Positions 15,647 through 23,864 of a stretch of DNA of 26,340 nucleotides are shown in pieces; the stretch's first letter is position 1, and every line of letters starts with the position of its first letter. The notes beneath the pieces are model-generated. The model ran no database searches, had not been told where the DNA came from, and saw only the letters and a list, made by a program, of their open reading frames with translations. The position numbers and the translations under genes were made by a program. Source of the DNA: an uncultured Campylobacter sp. (GTDB lineage Bacteria; Campylobacterota; Campylobacteria; Campylobacterales; Campylobacteraceae); NCBI RefSeq assembly GCF_938030815.1, contig NZ_CALHII010000052.1:1-26340 (forward strand), given 5' to 3'.

Positions 15647-17209
15647 CTAAAATACGTGGCGCAAAAGCACGAATGCAAACGCCGAAAGTAGCGCCGAGAC
15701 GGGCAGGGTGATGATCCACGCTAGCCCGATCGGCTTCATCAGCGACCAGTTCGTGCTGTGATTTACCAAGCCGATTCCTAAAATCGCGCCGATTAGCACG
15801 TGGGTCGAGGAGATCGGCAGCCCCAGCACCGATGCCGCCATGACGACGACGGCGCTTGCGAGCTCGGCGCTAAAGCCCGAAGCGGGGTGAATTTTCGTAA
15901 GATTGGTGCCTACGGTGGCGATCACCTCTTTGCCGATGAACCAAAGCCCCGCTATGAGGGCTACTGCGAACATTATCATAATCTGCTGCGGCACGGGAGT
16001 GGAGGGATTGATACTATTCGTAGCCATCGTATCGATGATGGCGGCAAACGGACCTACGGCGTTTGCGATGTCGTTGCTGCCGTGCGAAAAGGCAAAGCCG
16101 CTAGCAGTGAGTACCTGCAGCCAGCTAAACATCAAAAACGCAGATTTGTTTAAATTTGAGCGGCGCAGGGTTTTAGCGAAAATAAACATCAAAAGCCAGG
16201 TAATCAGCGTCGACATACCGATGATGAGGTAGTTGTAAAAATTCGTAAGCCCGAAATTTAGATTATGCAGCCCCTTAAATATCAGCATCGCCGATATCAC
16301 GAAAGCGCCGATGCCCGCTACGGCAGGGATTCCGTACTCTAGGGCCTTGTGGGATTTGAGCTTCTCTTTTTTAGCGTCAAGCTCGATCACCTTTTTATAA
16401 TACTCGCTATCCAGCTCGCTTGGATCAAAATCGGGATCGCGCATCGCGTAAATATCGTGATTTAGCGCTTCTGCATAGGCGATCTTTTGAATGTCGTCCA
16501 GAGTCTCGAAGGTCTTTTTATGCAGCTTGCGGAGGGATTTTTTTTCGCGCTTTATGCGGTCGATCTTTATTTGAGCGTAGCGGTTGTAATCCAAAATGTA
16601 ATGTTTGATGAGCCAGAAAATTCCAAAGGAGATCACGCCGCCTAAAATCGGCGATAGCACCCAAGAGATCGCTATTTTGCCGATCTTATCCCACTGCACT
16701 AGCCAGAATGCGGAAGTCTCTGCGGTATTAAGCAGCGCTCCGAGAGTAAGTCCCGAGCCCACGATACCGCCGATGATAGCGTGCGTAGTAGATACGGGCA
16801 AACCCTTTCTGCTGGCAAAAAGCAGCCATGCCCCCGCTGCGAAAAGCGCGCTCATCATTACATAGATAAAATCCCTAGGATGCACGTCCATTTTGCTAAG
16901 ATCGATTATGCCGCTGCGGATCGTCGAGGTTACTTCGCCGCCTGCGATTACCGCGCCGCTTGCTTCAAATACCGCTGCGATACAAAGGGCCTGCGCGATG
17001 CTAAGAGTGCCGCTTCCGACGCTGGTGCCGAAGGAATTTGCCACGTCGTTTCCGCCGATATTAAAGGCCATAAAGATGCCCAAAAATACCGAAACCAAAA
17101 ATAGCGTTTTATCACCGTTTCCTATAAAACCGAATCCCCAGATAAGAAAATAGATTGTTACGCCGCAGAATATGCCGTAGAAAATGAGACTTATCTTGCT
17201 AGATTTCAT
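15647..17209 (-). CDS. PiT-family inorganic phosphate permease
   Basis: 520 residues. The two signature repeats of the PiT/PHO-4 family are GGNDVANSFGTSVGSG (52-67) and GSNDIANAVGPF (377-388), each in an inverted half, with matching GLPVSTTHAIIGG and GLPISSTHVLIGA segments. A hydrophilic cytoplasmic loop with coiled-coil-like Lys/Glu-rich sequence occupies about 205-290. It imports phosphate using the proton motive force or as a metal-phosphate complex. The start ATG is preceded by GGGAGAG; a possible -10 (TAAAAT) lies on the minus strand at 17238-17233. It is divergent from the nuo operon. There is no PhoU-like partner gene beside it. Confidence 0.92.
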   Translation of the reverse strand: MKSSKISLIFYGIFCGVTIYFLIWGFGFIGNGDKTLFLVSVFLGIFMAFNIGGNDVANSFGTSVGSGTLSIAQALCIAAVFEASGAVIAGGEVTSTIRSGIIDLSKMDVHPRDFIYVMMSALFAAGAWLLFASRKGLPVSTTHAIIGGIVGSGLTLGALLNTAETSAFWLVQWDKIGKIAISWVLSPILGGVISFGIFWLIKHYILDYNRYAQIKIDRIKREKKSLRKLHKKTFETLDDIQKIAYAEALNHDIYAMRDPDFDPSELDSEYYKKVIELDAKKEKLKSHKALEYGIPAVAGIGAFVISAMLIFKGLHNLNFGLTNFYNYLIIGMSTLITWLLMFIFAKTLRRSNLNKSAFLMFSWLQVLTASGFAFSHGSNDIANAVGPFAAIIDTMATNSINPSTPVPQQIMIMFAVALIAGLWFIGKEVIATVGTNLTKIHPASGFSAELASAVVVMAASVLGLPISSTHVLIGAILGIGLVNHSTNWSLMKPIGLAWIITLPVSALLSAFAFVLLRHVF

Positions 17210-17256
17210 AGCTCTCCCTTAAAATCCGCGAAATTTTACCACACGCGCCTTAATCC

Positions 17257-17313
17257 CCACTAAATCGCACGGGCGAGGTATATAAATTTTAATTTTAAAA
17301 GCGAATTTAGTGG
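17257..17313. promoter_or_regulatory. Inverted repeat between the phosphate permease and nuoA
   Basis: CCACTAAATCGC (17257-17268) and GCGAATTTAGTGG (17301-17313) are inverted copies differing by one extra base, 32 bases apart, around an AT-rich centre. They lie in the divergent promoter region and could be an operator or a hairpin. No known Campylobacter regulator box was recognised. Confidence 0.35.
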
Positions 17314-17346
17314 CGCGCGCTAAGCTTTATTAAATCAATACTTCGT

Positions 17347-17352
17347 TACAAT
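17347..17352 (+). promoter_or_regulatory. Probable -10 element of the nuo operon
   Basis: TACAAT at 17347-17352 within CGTTACAATCC, 30 bases before the nuoA ATG, fits a Campylobacter sigma-70 -10 box. The upstream stretch is AT-rich. Motif-based only. Confidence 0.4.
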
Positions 17353-17382
17353 CCACATTAAATTTTAAAACCGAGGCGAAAA

Positions 17383-17772
17383 ATGTCTAGAATTCCGCTG
17401 CAAAGCCCGTATTTCGGAATATTCGTAATGCTAATCCTAGCTTTTTGCGTCTTTTCGCTCATCGTTAAACTATCCTCTTTGGTAGGCTCGCGTTTGGCAG
17501 ACAGGCGCGACGAGCGGCTAAAGGGCGAAATTTACGAAAGCGGTCCCGAGGCCGTCAAACAGCCCAACCGAATGAACTCCCACTTTTTTTTGATAGCCGT
17601 GCTTTTCATACTTTTTGATGTCGAGATTATCTTTATGTTTCCGTGGGCGGTAAATTTTAAAATTTTAGGCGTGTTCGGGCTCGTGGAGATGGCGTTTTTC
17701 ATCGTATTGTTAGGCATCGGTTTCATCTACGCATGGAAAAAAGGAGCGCTAAATTGGCAGAGCATAAGATAA
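17383..17772 (+). CDS. nuoA: Complex I subunit NuoA
   Basis: 129 residues with three membrane helices (about 9-29, 65-84, 92-112) of the small membrane subunit that sits at the junction of the peripheral and membrane arms. The conserved loop YESGPEAV (about 47-54) and the acidic FDVEIIFMFPWAV (73-85) are diagnostic. First gene of the operon. One 14-bp palindrome AAATTTTAAAATTT lies inside the gene (17652-17665), encoding NFKIL without disturbing the frame. Its last 19 bases overlap nuoB. Confidence 0.93.
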   Translation: MSRIPLQSPYFGIFVMLILAFCVFSLIVKLSSLVGSRLADRRDERLKGEIYESGPEAVKQPNRMNSHFFLIAVLFILFDVEIIFMFPWAVNFKILGVFGLVEMAFFIVLLGIGFIYAWKKGALNWQSIR

Positions 17773-18263
17773 ACTACGCGCGCGAAAATGGACTTCCCGT
17801 AGTTCTCACCACCGTCGATAAACTGATCGCGTGGGGCAGGAGCAACTCCTTGTGGGCGATGACGTACGGGCTTGCGTGCTGTGCGATCGAGATGATGGCG
17901 GCGGGCGCGGGCAGATTTGACTTCGACCGCTTCGGCACGATATTTCGCGCAAGCGTAAAGCAGTCGGAAGTGATGATAATCGCGGGCACGCTTAGTAAAA
18001 AGCACGCCGAGTTTACGCGCCGCCTATACGACGCGATGCCCGAGCCCAAATGGGTCATCAGTATGGGCAGCTGCGCCAATACCGGGGGTATGTTTAATAC
18101 CTACGCGACCGTGCAGGGCTGCGACCGTATAGTGCCTGTAGATATCTATCTGCCGGGATGCGCGCCTCGCCCCGAGACGCTGCAGTTTGCGCTGATGGTG
18201 CTGCAAAAAAAGATCCGCACCCAAACTCCGCGCCGCGCACAAAAGGCAAAAAGGCTGATCTGA
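17754..18263 (+). CDS. nuoB: Complex I subunit NuoB (cluster N2)
   Basis: 169 residues from TTG 17754. TTG is chosen over the in-frame ATG at 17733 because GGAG lies 7 bases upstream and the protein then starts MAEHKINYARENGLPVVLTT, the form I recall for Campylobacter. The four N2 [4Fe-4S] ligands are visible: the Cys pair C42-C43 in GLACCAIEMMA, C107 in MGSCANTGG and C136 in LPGCAPRP. It carries electrons to menaquinone at the NuoB/NuoD interface. It overlaps nuoA by 19 bases, and its stop shares one base with the nuoC start (TGATG). Confidence 0.93.
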   Translation: MAEHKINYARENGLPVVLTTVDKLIAWGRSNSLWAMTYGLACCAIEMMAAGAGRFDFDRFGTIFRASVKQSEVMIIAGTLSKKHAEFTRRLYDAMPEPKWVISMGSCANTGGMFNTYATVQGCDRIVPVDIYLPGCAPRPETLQFALMVLQKKIRTQTPRRAQKAKRLI

Positions 18264-19051
18264 TGAGAAAGTATAGCCCAAAAAACGATGCGAGCCAGAA
18301 AAATTACTATAAAGACAGATTTTTCATCCCCGAGGAGACGCAGAAGTTGGACGCAAGCGCGAGCGATTTTAAAGATGATCTGGACGCGCTTGAAGGCGTC
18401 CAAATTTTAAATTCGTACGTAGAATTTAACACCCTCGTGTTCTACGTAGAGCCTGCGCAAAATTTAGCGGCGTTGCGTGCGCTTAAGGGCGCGGGATATG
18501 AAATTTTATGCGAGCTAAGCGGCGTGGATTTTACCGAGGCTCGCGGCGGCATCGAGGTTTTTTATCAGCTTTTGGACATCAAAAGGGCGCGCCGCGCGCG
18601 GCTAAAGTGCTTCGTGCCGAATGAGAGCTTTTTGCAAAGCGCTGCAGGCATCTACAAAAGCGCGAACTGGGCTGAGCGCGAGCTATACGATATGATGGGC
18701 GTTTGGATTGAGAATCATCCAAATTTAGCGCGCCTAATAATGCCCGATGATTGGTTCGGACACCCGCTTTTAAAGTCCTATCCGCTGCAAGGAGACGAGT
18801 TTGCCAAGTGGTACGAGGTGGATAAAATTTTTGGATCTGGCGCACGCGAACGGATCGGCGAAGAAAACCGAAATTCCGCATTCGTGGATGAAAAAGATAC
18901 CTTTAACTTCGCGCGGCTCTATCACGAGAGCGGTTACGGCGAGCCGCGGCCGCAAGAGAAAATTTTACAAGAATATCAAGAAGAGGGCGGCGTGCGCTTC
19001 GTAAAACGCGTTAAACGCGGAATTTACAAGATCATCACAAAGAGAAAATAA
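18263..19051 (+). CDS. nuoC: Complex I subunit NuoC (30 kDa)
   Basis: 262 residues from ATG 18263 (coupled to the nuoB stop). The 30 kDa signature runs from ERELYDMMGVWIENHPNLAR (138-157) through MPDDWFGHPLLKSYPL. The N-terminus has an extra charged segment of about 40 residues before the usual domain, and the C-terminus has a Lys/Arg-rich extension of about 80 residues; both are common in epsilonproteobacteria. NuoC and NuoD are separate genes here, unlike the fused E. coli NuoCD. The last base of its stop is the first base of the nuoD ATG. Confidence 0.9.
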   Translation: MRKYSPKNDASQKNYYKDRFFIPEETQKLDASASDFKDDLDALEGVQILNSYVEFNTLVFYVEPAQNLAALRALKGAGYEILCELSGVDFTEARGGIEVFYQLLDIKRARRARLKCFVPNESFLQSAAGIYKSANWAERELYDMMGVWIENHPNLARLIMPDDWFGHPLLKSYPLQGDEFAKWYEVDKIFGSGARERIGEENRNSAFVDEKDTFNFARLYHESGYGEPRPQEKILQEYQEEGGVRFVKRVKRGIYKIITKRK

Positions 19052-20277
19052 TGCAAAATCCAAGCAAGCTAAGACCGTTTTTCGAAAACATCGAGTACGA
19101 GCGCGAGGGCGCGAATATGATCTTAAATTTCGGTCCACAGCATCCAAGCGCGCATGGTCAGCTAAAGCTCGTGCTGGAGCTTGACGGCGAGCGCATCGTG
19201 CGAGCCCGCCCCGGCGTGGGCTACATGCACCGAGGCATCGAAAAGATGGCAGAAAATATGATCTACGCAGAGTTCGTCCCCGTAACAGATCGCATCGATT
19301 ACATCGCATCGGGCTCGAACAACTACGGCTTTTGCGCCGCGGTCGAGAAGCTCTGCGGCATCGAAGTGCCGCGCCGCGCGCAGATCATCCGCACGATTCT
19401 ACTGGAGCTTAATCGTATCAGCTCGCACCTTCTGTTTTTGGGTACGCACGCGCTTGATATCGGCGCGATGACGGTATTTCTTTATTGCTTTCGCTCGCGC
19501 GAATACATACTTGATCTCATAGAAAAATACTGCGGCGCGCGCCTTACGCACAATAATATCAAAATCGGCGGCGTATTTTTGGATCTGCCTAACGGCTGGA
19601 TAGAGGAGATGTTGAAATTTTGCGACGAATTCCCGAGCGACATTAAAGAGCTTGAAGATCTACTTGATACCAATAGAATTTGGCTGATGCGAACCGAGGG
19701 CGTGGGCGTAATCTCGCACGAAGATGCCCTTAGCTGCGGCTGTAGCGGCGTGACGCTCCGCGCTAGCGGGCATGCTTGGGATATCCGCAAAGAGGAGCCC
19801 TATCTCATCTACGACGAGCTTGATTTTGACGTGCCGTATGCGAGCGAGGGCGATTGCTACGCGCGCTATAAGTGTTATATGGCAGAGATGCGCGAGAGCC
19901 TTAAAATTTTGCGCCAGTGCGCGAAACACTATCCGCTAAGCGATCCGCAAATTTTAGCGATCGATCCCGCTTACGTAAATCCTAGCAAAGAGCAGATCAT
20001 GACGCAAAACTACTCGCTGATGCAGCATTTCGTGCTGGTTACGCAGGGCTTGCGCCCGCCTGTGGGCGAAATTTACGCCGCGAGCGAGAGTCCTAAGGGC
20101 GAGCTTGGATTTTATATCCGTTCGATGGGCAAAAGCCGCCCCTACCGCCTTAAGATCCGCACGCCGAGCTTTTGGCACTGCGCGGTCTATGAAGAAATTT
20201 TACCCGGGCAGTATCTTGCCGACGCTGCGGCGATCATCGGCAGCACGAATATCATTTTAGGCGAGGTGGATCGATGA
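19051..20277 (+). CDS. nuoD: Complex I subunit NuoD (49 kDa)
   Basis: 408 residues. Conserved segments are FGPQHPSAHGQLKL (27-40), forming the quinone-binding loop, GYMHRGIEKMAE (57-68), the 49 kDa signature, and a C-terminal RLKIRTPSFWHCAVYEEILPG with the DxxxIIGSTNIILGEVDR ending (the family usually has D-x-x-x-I-x-G-S-x-D at this point, Asn here). It forms the menaquinone site with NuoB. The start overlaps the nuoC stop by one base, and the ATGA at its end starts the next gene. Confidence 0.93.
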   Translation: MQNPSKLRPFFENIEYEREGANMILNFGPQHPSAHGQLKLVLELDGERIVRARPGVGYMHRGIEKMAENMIYAEFVPVTDRIDYIASGSNNYGFCAAVEKLCGIEVPRRAQIIRTILLELNRISSHLLFLGTHALDIGAMTVFLYCFRSREYILDLIEKYCGARLTHNNIKIGGVFLDLPNGWIEEMLKFCDEFPSDIKELEDLLDTNRIWLMRTEGVGVISHEDALSCGCSGVTLRASGHAWDIRKEEPYLIYDELDFDVPYASEGDCYARYKCYMAEMRESLKILRQCAKHYPLSDPQILAIDPAYVNPSKEQIMTQNYSLMQHFVLVTQGLRPPVGEIYAASESPKGELGFYIRSMGKSRPYRLKIRTPSFWHCAVYEEILPGQYLADAAAIIGSTNIILGEVDR

Positions 20278-20504
20278 AGCGCTATGATTTGAGGCATCTG
20301 GGCGATAAATTTTTAAACCGCATGGGCGAAATTTTAAAAAATTCCGCTCGCGGCGAGACGATGATCTTTATGTTTGAGATGGGCGATTTTAGCGCGGTTC
20401 AAAAAAGCGCCGATCTAGTTGAGGGGCTAAATTCCACGCTTTTAAGCTCAATCCGCTATAACCAAGTAGATTGGATGGTCGTCGCCAAAAAGGGGAGAGG
20501 ATGA
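20274..20504 (+). CDS. Epsilonproteobacterial NuoE replacement subunit
   Basis: 76 residues, in the place where other bacteria have nuoE. It lacks the thioredoxin-like fold length and the four cysteines of the NuoE 2Fe-2S site (no Cys at all). It corresponds in position and size to C. jejuni Cj1575 and H. pylori HP1264, known as short proteins replacing NuoE. The sequence (GETMIFMFEMGDFSAVQKSADLV) suggests a small alpha/beta domain. It would sit at the electron-entry end of the peripheral arm. ATGA overlaps at both ends couple it to nuoD and the next gene. Confidence 0.8.
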   Translation: MKRYDLRHLGDKFLNRMGEILKNSARGETMIFMFEMGDFSAVQKSADLVEGLNSTLLSSIRYNQVDWMVVAKKGRG

Positions 20505-21208
20505 AAATTTTAAATTTCGCGTCGCTGCTTAGCCTTCAAAATCCCGCGCTCGCAGAAGGTTTTAAGAGCGCTGAAATTTTAAGCGTATCGCCGCTGCAAG
20601 ACCCGCATCTTCCAGGCGAGCTGATAAAATGCGAGATCGGCGCGCAAAGCTTCGTGCTGGCGCTAATCTGCGCTAGTTTTTGCGACGAGCCCTATTTTGC
20701 GGATCTGGATCTGGAGTATCTAAGCGGCGAAAGCAGCGTGGGCGAGGAGGAGATCGAGCAGATTTGCGAGTTTTTGCAAAGCGGCTGCGACGAACTATTG
20801 ATCGACGATGCGCTTATTAAAACTCATCCCGACGCCGAAAATATCAAAGCCTTTCTATCTCTCATAGCGGCGAAGTTCGGGGTTAAAATTTTAAGCTTAC
20901 GCGGCGAGCGAGCGGACTTGGGCGCACAAGAGCGGGCAAATTTAAGCCCCCTTAAAGAGCCTGAGAATTTCGACGGCGCCGTGGTTTTCAAACACGATTC
21001 GGACGAGCGGCTCATCGGCGGAAGGTATTTTTGCATGGTCGCAAAGATCAAGGGCGGCGATCGCGTCCGCATCAAAACGCCGCACCTAAATTTGGAAAAA
21101 GAATTTATTTTGGATGAGGAGCTAAAGGGCACGATTGCGCTTTTGGGCTTGGGCGGGCAGGGCTTTGGCGGTTATAATTTCGAATTAGCCGAAATTTCTA
21201 AGGTTTAA
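20501..21208 (+). CDS. Epsilonproteobacterial NuoF replacement subunit
   Basis: 235 residues from ATG 20501, with GGGGAGAGG directly upstream; this start overlaps the preceding stop by ATGA. It is about half the length of a true NuoF and has none of the FMN- or NADH-binding glycine-rich motifs, nor the N3 cluster CxxCxxC. By position and size it matches Cj1574 / HP1265, which replace NuoF. Studies in C. jejuni indicate that this complex I takes electrons from flavodoxin rather than NADH. Cysteines near residues 57, 62, 89 and 97 are scattered and do not form a cluster motif. The middle is acidic; the end GLGGQGFGGYNF is Gly/Phe rich. Confidence 0.8.
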   Translation: MKILNFASLLSLQNPALAEGFKSAEILSVSPLQDPHLPGELIKCEIGAQSFVLALICASFCDEPYFADLDLEYLSGESSVGEEEIEQICEFLQSGCDELLIDDALIKTHPDAENIKAFLSLIAAKFGVKILSLRGERADLGAQERANLSPLKEPENFDGAVVFKHDSDERLIGGRYFCMVAKIKGGDRVRIKTPHLNLEKEFILDEELKGTIALLGLGGQGFGGYNFELAEISKV

Positions 21209-21209
21209 A

Positions 21210-23864
21210 ATGACAAAGATCACGATCGACGGTAAAGCTTGCGAGTGCGACGAGGGCGAGTACATCTTGCAGGTCGCGCGTCGCTGCGGCGTTTTTATCC
21301 CTGCGCTTTGTTATCTAAGCGGCGGTACGCCGACGCTCGCATGCAGGCTTTGTATGGTCGAAGCGGACGGCAAGCGCGTCTATAGCTGCAACGCCAAGGC
21401 CAAGGACGGCATGGTCATCTACAGCCGCAGCCCCGAGATCGACGCCGAGCGCGAAGCGATCACGCAGGTTTATTGTATTAACCATCCGATGGCGTGCGGG
21501 GTTTGCGATCAAAGCGGCGAGTGCGAGCTTCAAAATTTAGCCCATCTAATGCGCACGAACGCCCAAAGCTACGCTATCCGCGATACGGCGCGCGAAGTGC
21601 AGGATTGGGGATATTTAAGCTATGATCCTAGCCTTTGCATCGTTTGCGAGCGCTGTATCACCGCCGCGAAGGACCGCTTGGGCGTAGATGCGTTTAAGCT
21701 CGTTCCGCGCGGCGGAGACGCGCTGAGTAAGGAGCAAAAGGACGCGATGCCTAAAGACGCCTACGCCGTGTGGAACAAACTTCAAAAAAGCCTAATCGCG
21801 CGGGTTAACGATGAGGATGATTGCGTAAACTACGGCGAGAGCGCGGCGGTCTGCCCGACGGGGGCTCTGGTAGAGAGCGCGTTTAAATACGTTTCAAACG
21901 CCTGGGAGCTGCGTCAAATCCCCGCTTCCAATCCGCACAGCAGCGATTGCGAGCTGCTTTATTATGAGATCAAGCGCCGCGGCATAGGCGACCCGCGTGC
22001 AAAAATTTATCGCGTTAGCAGCGACATAAATTTTAGCGTCCTGCATGCAGGAGCGCGTTTCGGCTGGGATTTTTCAAACGAGCGGGCGAGCAAAAACGAA
22101 GCGGTTTTTAGCCGCATCGTGCGCGGCATCGAAGACGGCGAGATCAAAAATATTAAATTTAATAGCTTCATCACCAACGAAGAAGCTCGGATTTTAGAGC
22201 TTTTGCGGCAAAAATTTAAGCTCGCTTTGATCAACGACGAAGCGCTTGCGTATCAAAAATTCCTGCGCGAATTTTCAAAGCTTAGCGGCACGAAATTTTA
22301 TAATGCGGATTCGCAGACGATTAAAAACAGCGATTTCATCGTAGTTTGCGGCACATTTTTGCGCAGCGACGCTCCAAATCTAGGCTATGCGGTAAACAGC
22401 GCCTGCAAGCTAAATAAGGCAGGCGGAGTATATTTTCATCCGTTTTGCGACGAGGGCATTAAAGGCTTTAGTAAAAATTTCATCCATCAGCCGCACGCCG
22501 CGGGCTTGGAGGCGCAGATCCTGCTTTGGGTCTTGCAAAAGTTCGGGCGCGATCTGCCTGAGTGGCTGGATGCGAAACTCGCAGCGGAATTTAAAATTTC
22601 GCGCGCCGCGGCGAAGGAAAATTTAGACGAGAAATTCGCAGATTCGCAAAATTCTGAGAATTCTGCGGAGGCAAATGGCGCTGAGAACGTTGCGAGTGCG
22701 AGCGGTGCCGAAAATTACGCAAGCGCGGACGGCAACGCTGAAAATTCCGCAAAAAATTCCGCGCAGAATTCCGAAAATCCTGCGGAAAGTAAAATTTCAA
22801 ATTTCGCCCGTACGCTAGGTCTGGACGAGCAGAAAGTGGATGAGCTTTTGGCTAAAAAGGAGCATTTTTCGCTCATCATCGGCGAGGATTTTATCCGCAC
22901 GCCAAATAGCGCCACGTTTGCGCGTCTAGCGGGCTTGGTGCAGCGCTACACGCCATTTAAAGTACTAGTGGTGCCGCCGCGCACGAACAGCCTGGGCGTT
23001 GCGCTCATCTGCGAGCTTAGCGCGCAAATGAGCGCGGGCGAGACGCTAGGCTACAATGAAGCGGGCGATATTAGCTTCGGCGTTCTGGAAGCGGATCTGG
23101 ACGCGCCTAGCTTGGTGCAGCAGGAGGGCACGTTTACGAACTACGACAAGCGCGTAGTGCCTACCAATGCGGCGCTTGATTACGGCGGATACGAGCTAAA
23201 CGACATCGCCTGTGCGCTTGGGGTTTGCGCGGAGCACGCGATCGGCTATACGCCTAGCTTGGGCGCGGATTTTGAGCGGGTTAAATTTGACGATTTAGAA
23301 AATTTCTACGACAACGGCGGCGCAAACCACCGCGGATATGAGTTGCGAAACGAGGAGTTTGCCGCTAGCGAGGATGAGTTTGAAATTTCGCTTTCCGCGC
23401 CGCTTAAAGCAGGCGAGGGCGAAATTTTAATCTATGAGGCAAATCCGCTGCATCAATTCAATAAATTTAGCGGCGCAAGCAGCGGGCTCGGCGAAGCGGG
23501 CGCGCTGTATCTAAGCCCCGGCATCGCCGAAGCTCTGGGCGTGAGCGCGGGCGACGTCGTTAAAATTTACAAAGCGGACGGCGCTAATGATAAAAGCGGT
23601 GCTGCTCGTGCGAAAAAAACAGATCGCGCAAGTGCCGCGCATAAAGCAGACGGCGCCGGCGATGAAAACAGCGAAAGCGGCGCGACTGAGTTCGTAAGCT
23701 TAAACCGCGAAATCGTCGCTAGCATAAAGATCGATCCGGGCTTTAGCGGGGCATATCTGCCGTATTTTGACGAGAAGCTTCGCGGCGAGATATTTTTCAA
23801 AACCTCACGCTATGCAAGCGTAAAAATCGAGAAAATTTCAAAGGAGAGGGCAGATGAGCGATAG
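21210..23864 (+). CDS. nuoG: Complex I subunit NuoG with low-complexity inserts
   Basis: 884 residues. The iron-sulfur ligands are visible: 2Fe-2S C34, C45, C48, C60; the His-ligated cluster H92, C96, C99, C105 (NHPMACGVCDQSGEC); and a 4Fe-4S site C143, C146, C149, C215 (CIVCERC, CPTG). The extra N7 motif (CxxCxxxC) seen in E. coli is not apparent. A molybdopterin-oxidoreductase-like domain follows. Residues 478-528 are a Ser/Asn/Ala/Glu stretch (repeated ENSA, NSEN), and about 790-825 is a second Ala/Lys/Asp-rich insert in the C-terminal beta-barrel region. The first insert is coded by RAATTY-dense DNA (seven copies at about 22632-22796). It begins one base after the previous stop, and ends overlapping nuoH by 11 bases. 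Confidence 0.92.
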   Translation: MTKITIDGKACECDEGEYILQVARRCGVFIPALCYLSGGTPTLACRLCMVEADGKRVYSCNAKAKDGMVIYSRSPEIDAEREAITQVYCINHPMACGVCDQSGECELQNLAHLMRTNAQSYAIRDTAREVQDWGYLSYDPSLCIVCERCITAAKDRLGVDAFKLVPRGGDALSKEQKDAMPKDAYAVWNKLQKSLIARVNDEDDCVNYGESAAVCPTGALVESAFKYVSNAWELRQIPASNPHSSDCELLYYEIKRRGIGDPRAKIYRVSSDINFSVLHAGARFGWDFSNERASKNEAVFSRIVRGIEDGEIKNIKFNSFITNEEARILELLRQKFKLALINDEALAYQKFLREFSKLSGTKFYNADSQTIKNSDFIVVCGTFLRSDAPNLGYAVNSACKLNKAGGVYFHPFCDEGIKGFSKNFIHQPHAAGLEAQILLWVLQKFGRDLPEWLDAKLAAEFKISRAAAKENLDEKFADSQNSENSAEANGAENVASASGAENYASADGNAENSAKNSAQNSENPAESKISNFARTLGLDEQKVDELLAKKEHFSLIIGEDFIRTPNSATFARLAGLVQRYTPFKVLVVPPRTNSLGVALICELSAQMSAGETLGYNEAGDISFGVLEADLDAPSLVQQEGTFTNYDKRVVPTNAALDYGGYELNDIACALGVCAEHAIGYTPSLGADFERVKFDDLENFYDNGGANHRGYELRNEEFAASEDEFEISLSAPLKAGEGEILIYEANPLHQFNKFSGASSGLGEAGALYLSPGIAEALGVSAGDVVKIYKADGANDKSGAARAKKTDRASAAHKADGAGDENSESGATEFVSLNREIVASIKIDPGFSGAYLPYFDEKLRGEIFFKTSRYASVKIEKISKERADER

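Noticed and set aside
17733..17753. ATG at 17733 as nuoB start
   Set aside because: It gives a 7-residue extension with no ribosome binding site, while TTG 17754 has GGAG at correct spacing and the usual N-terminus.
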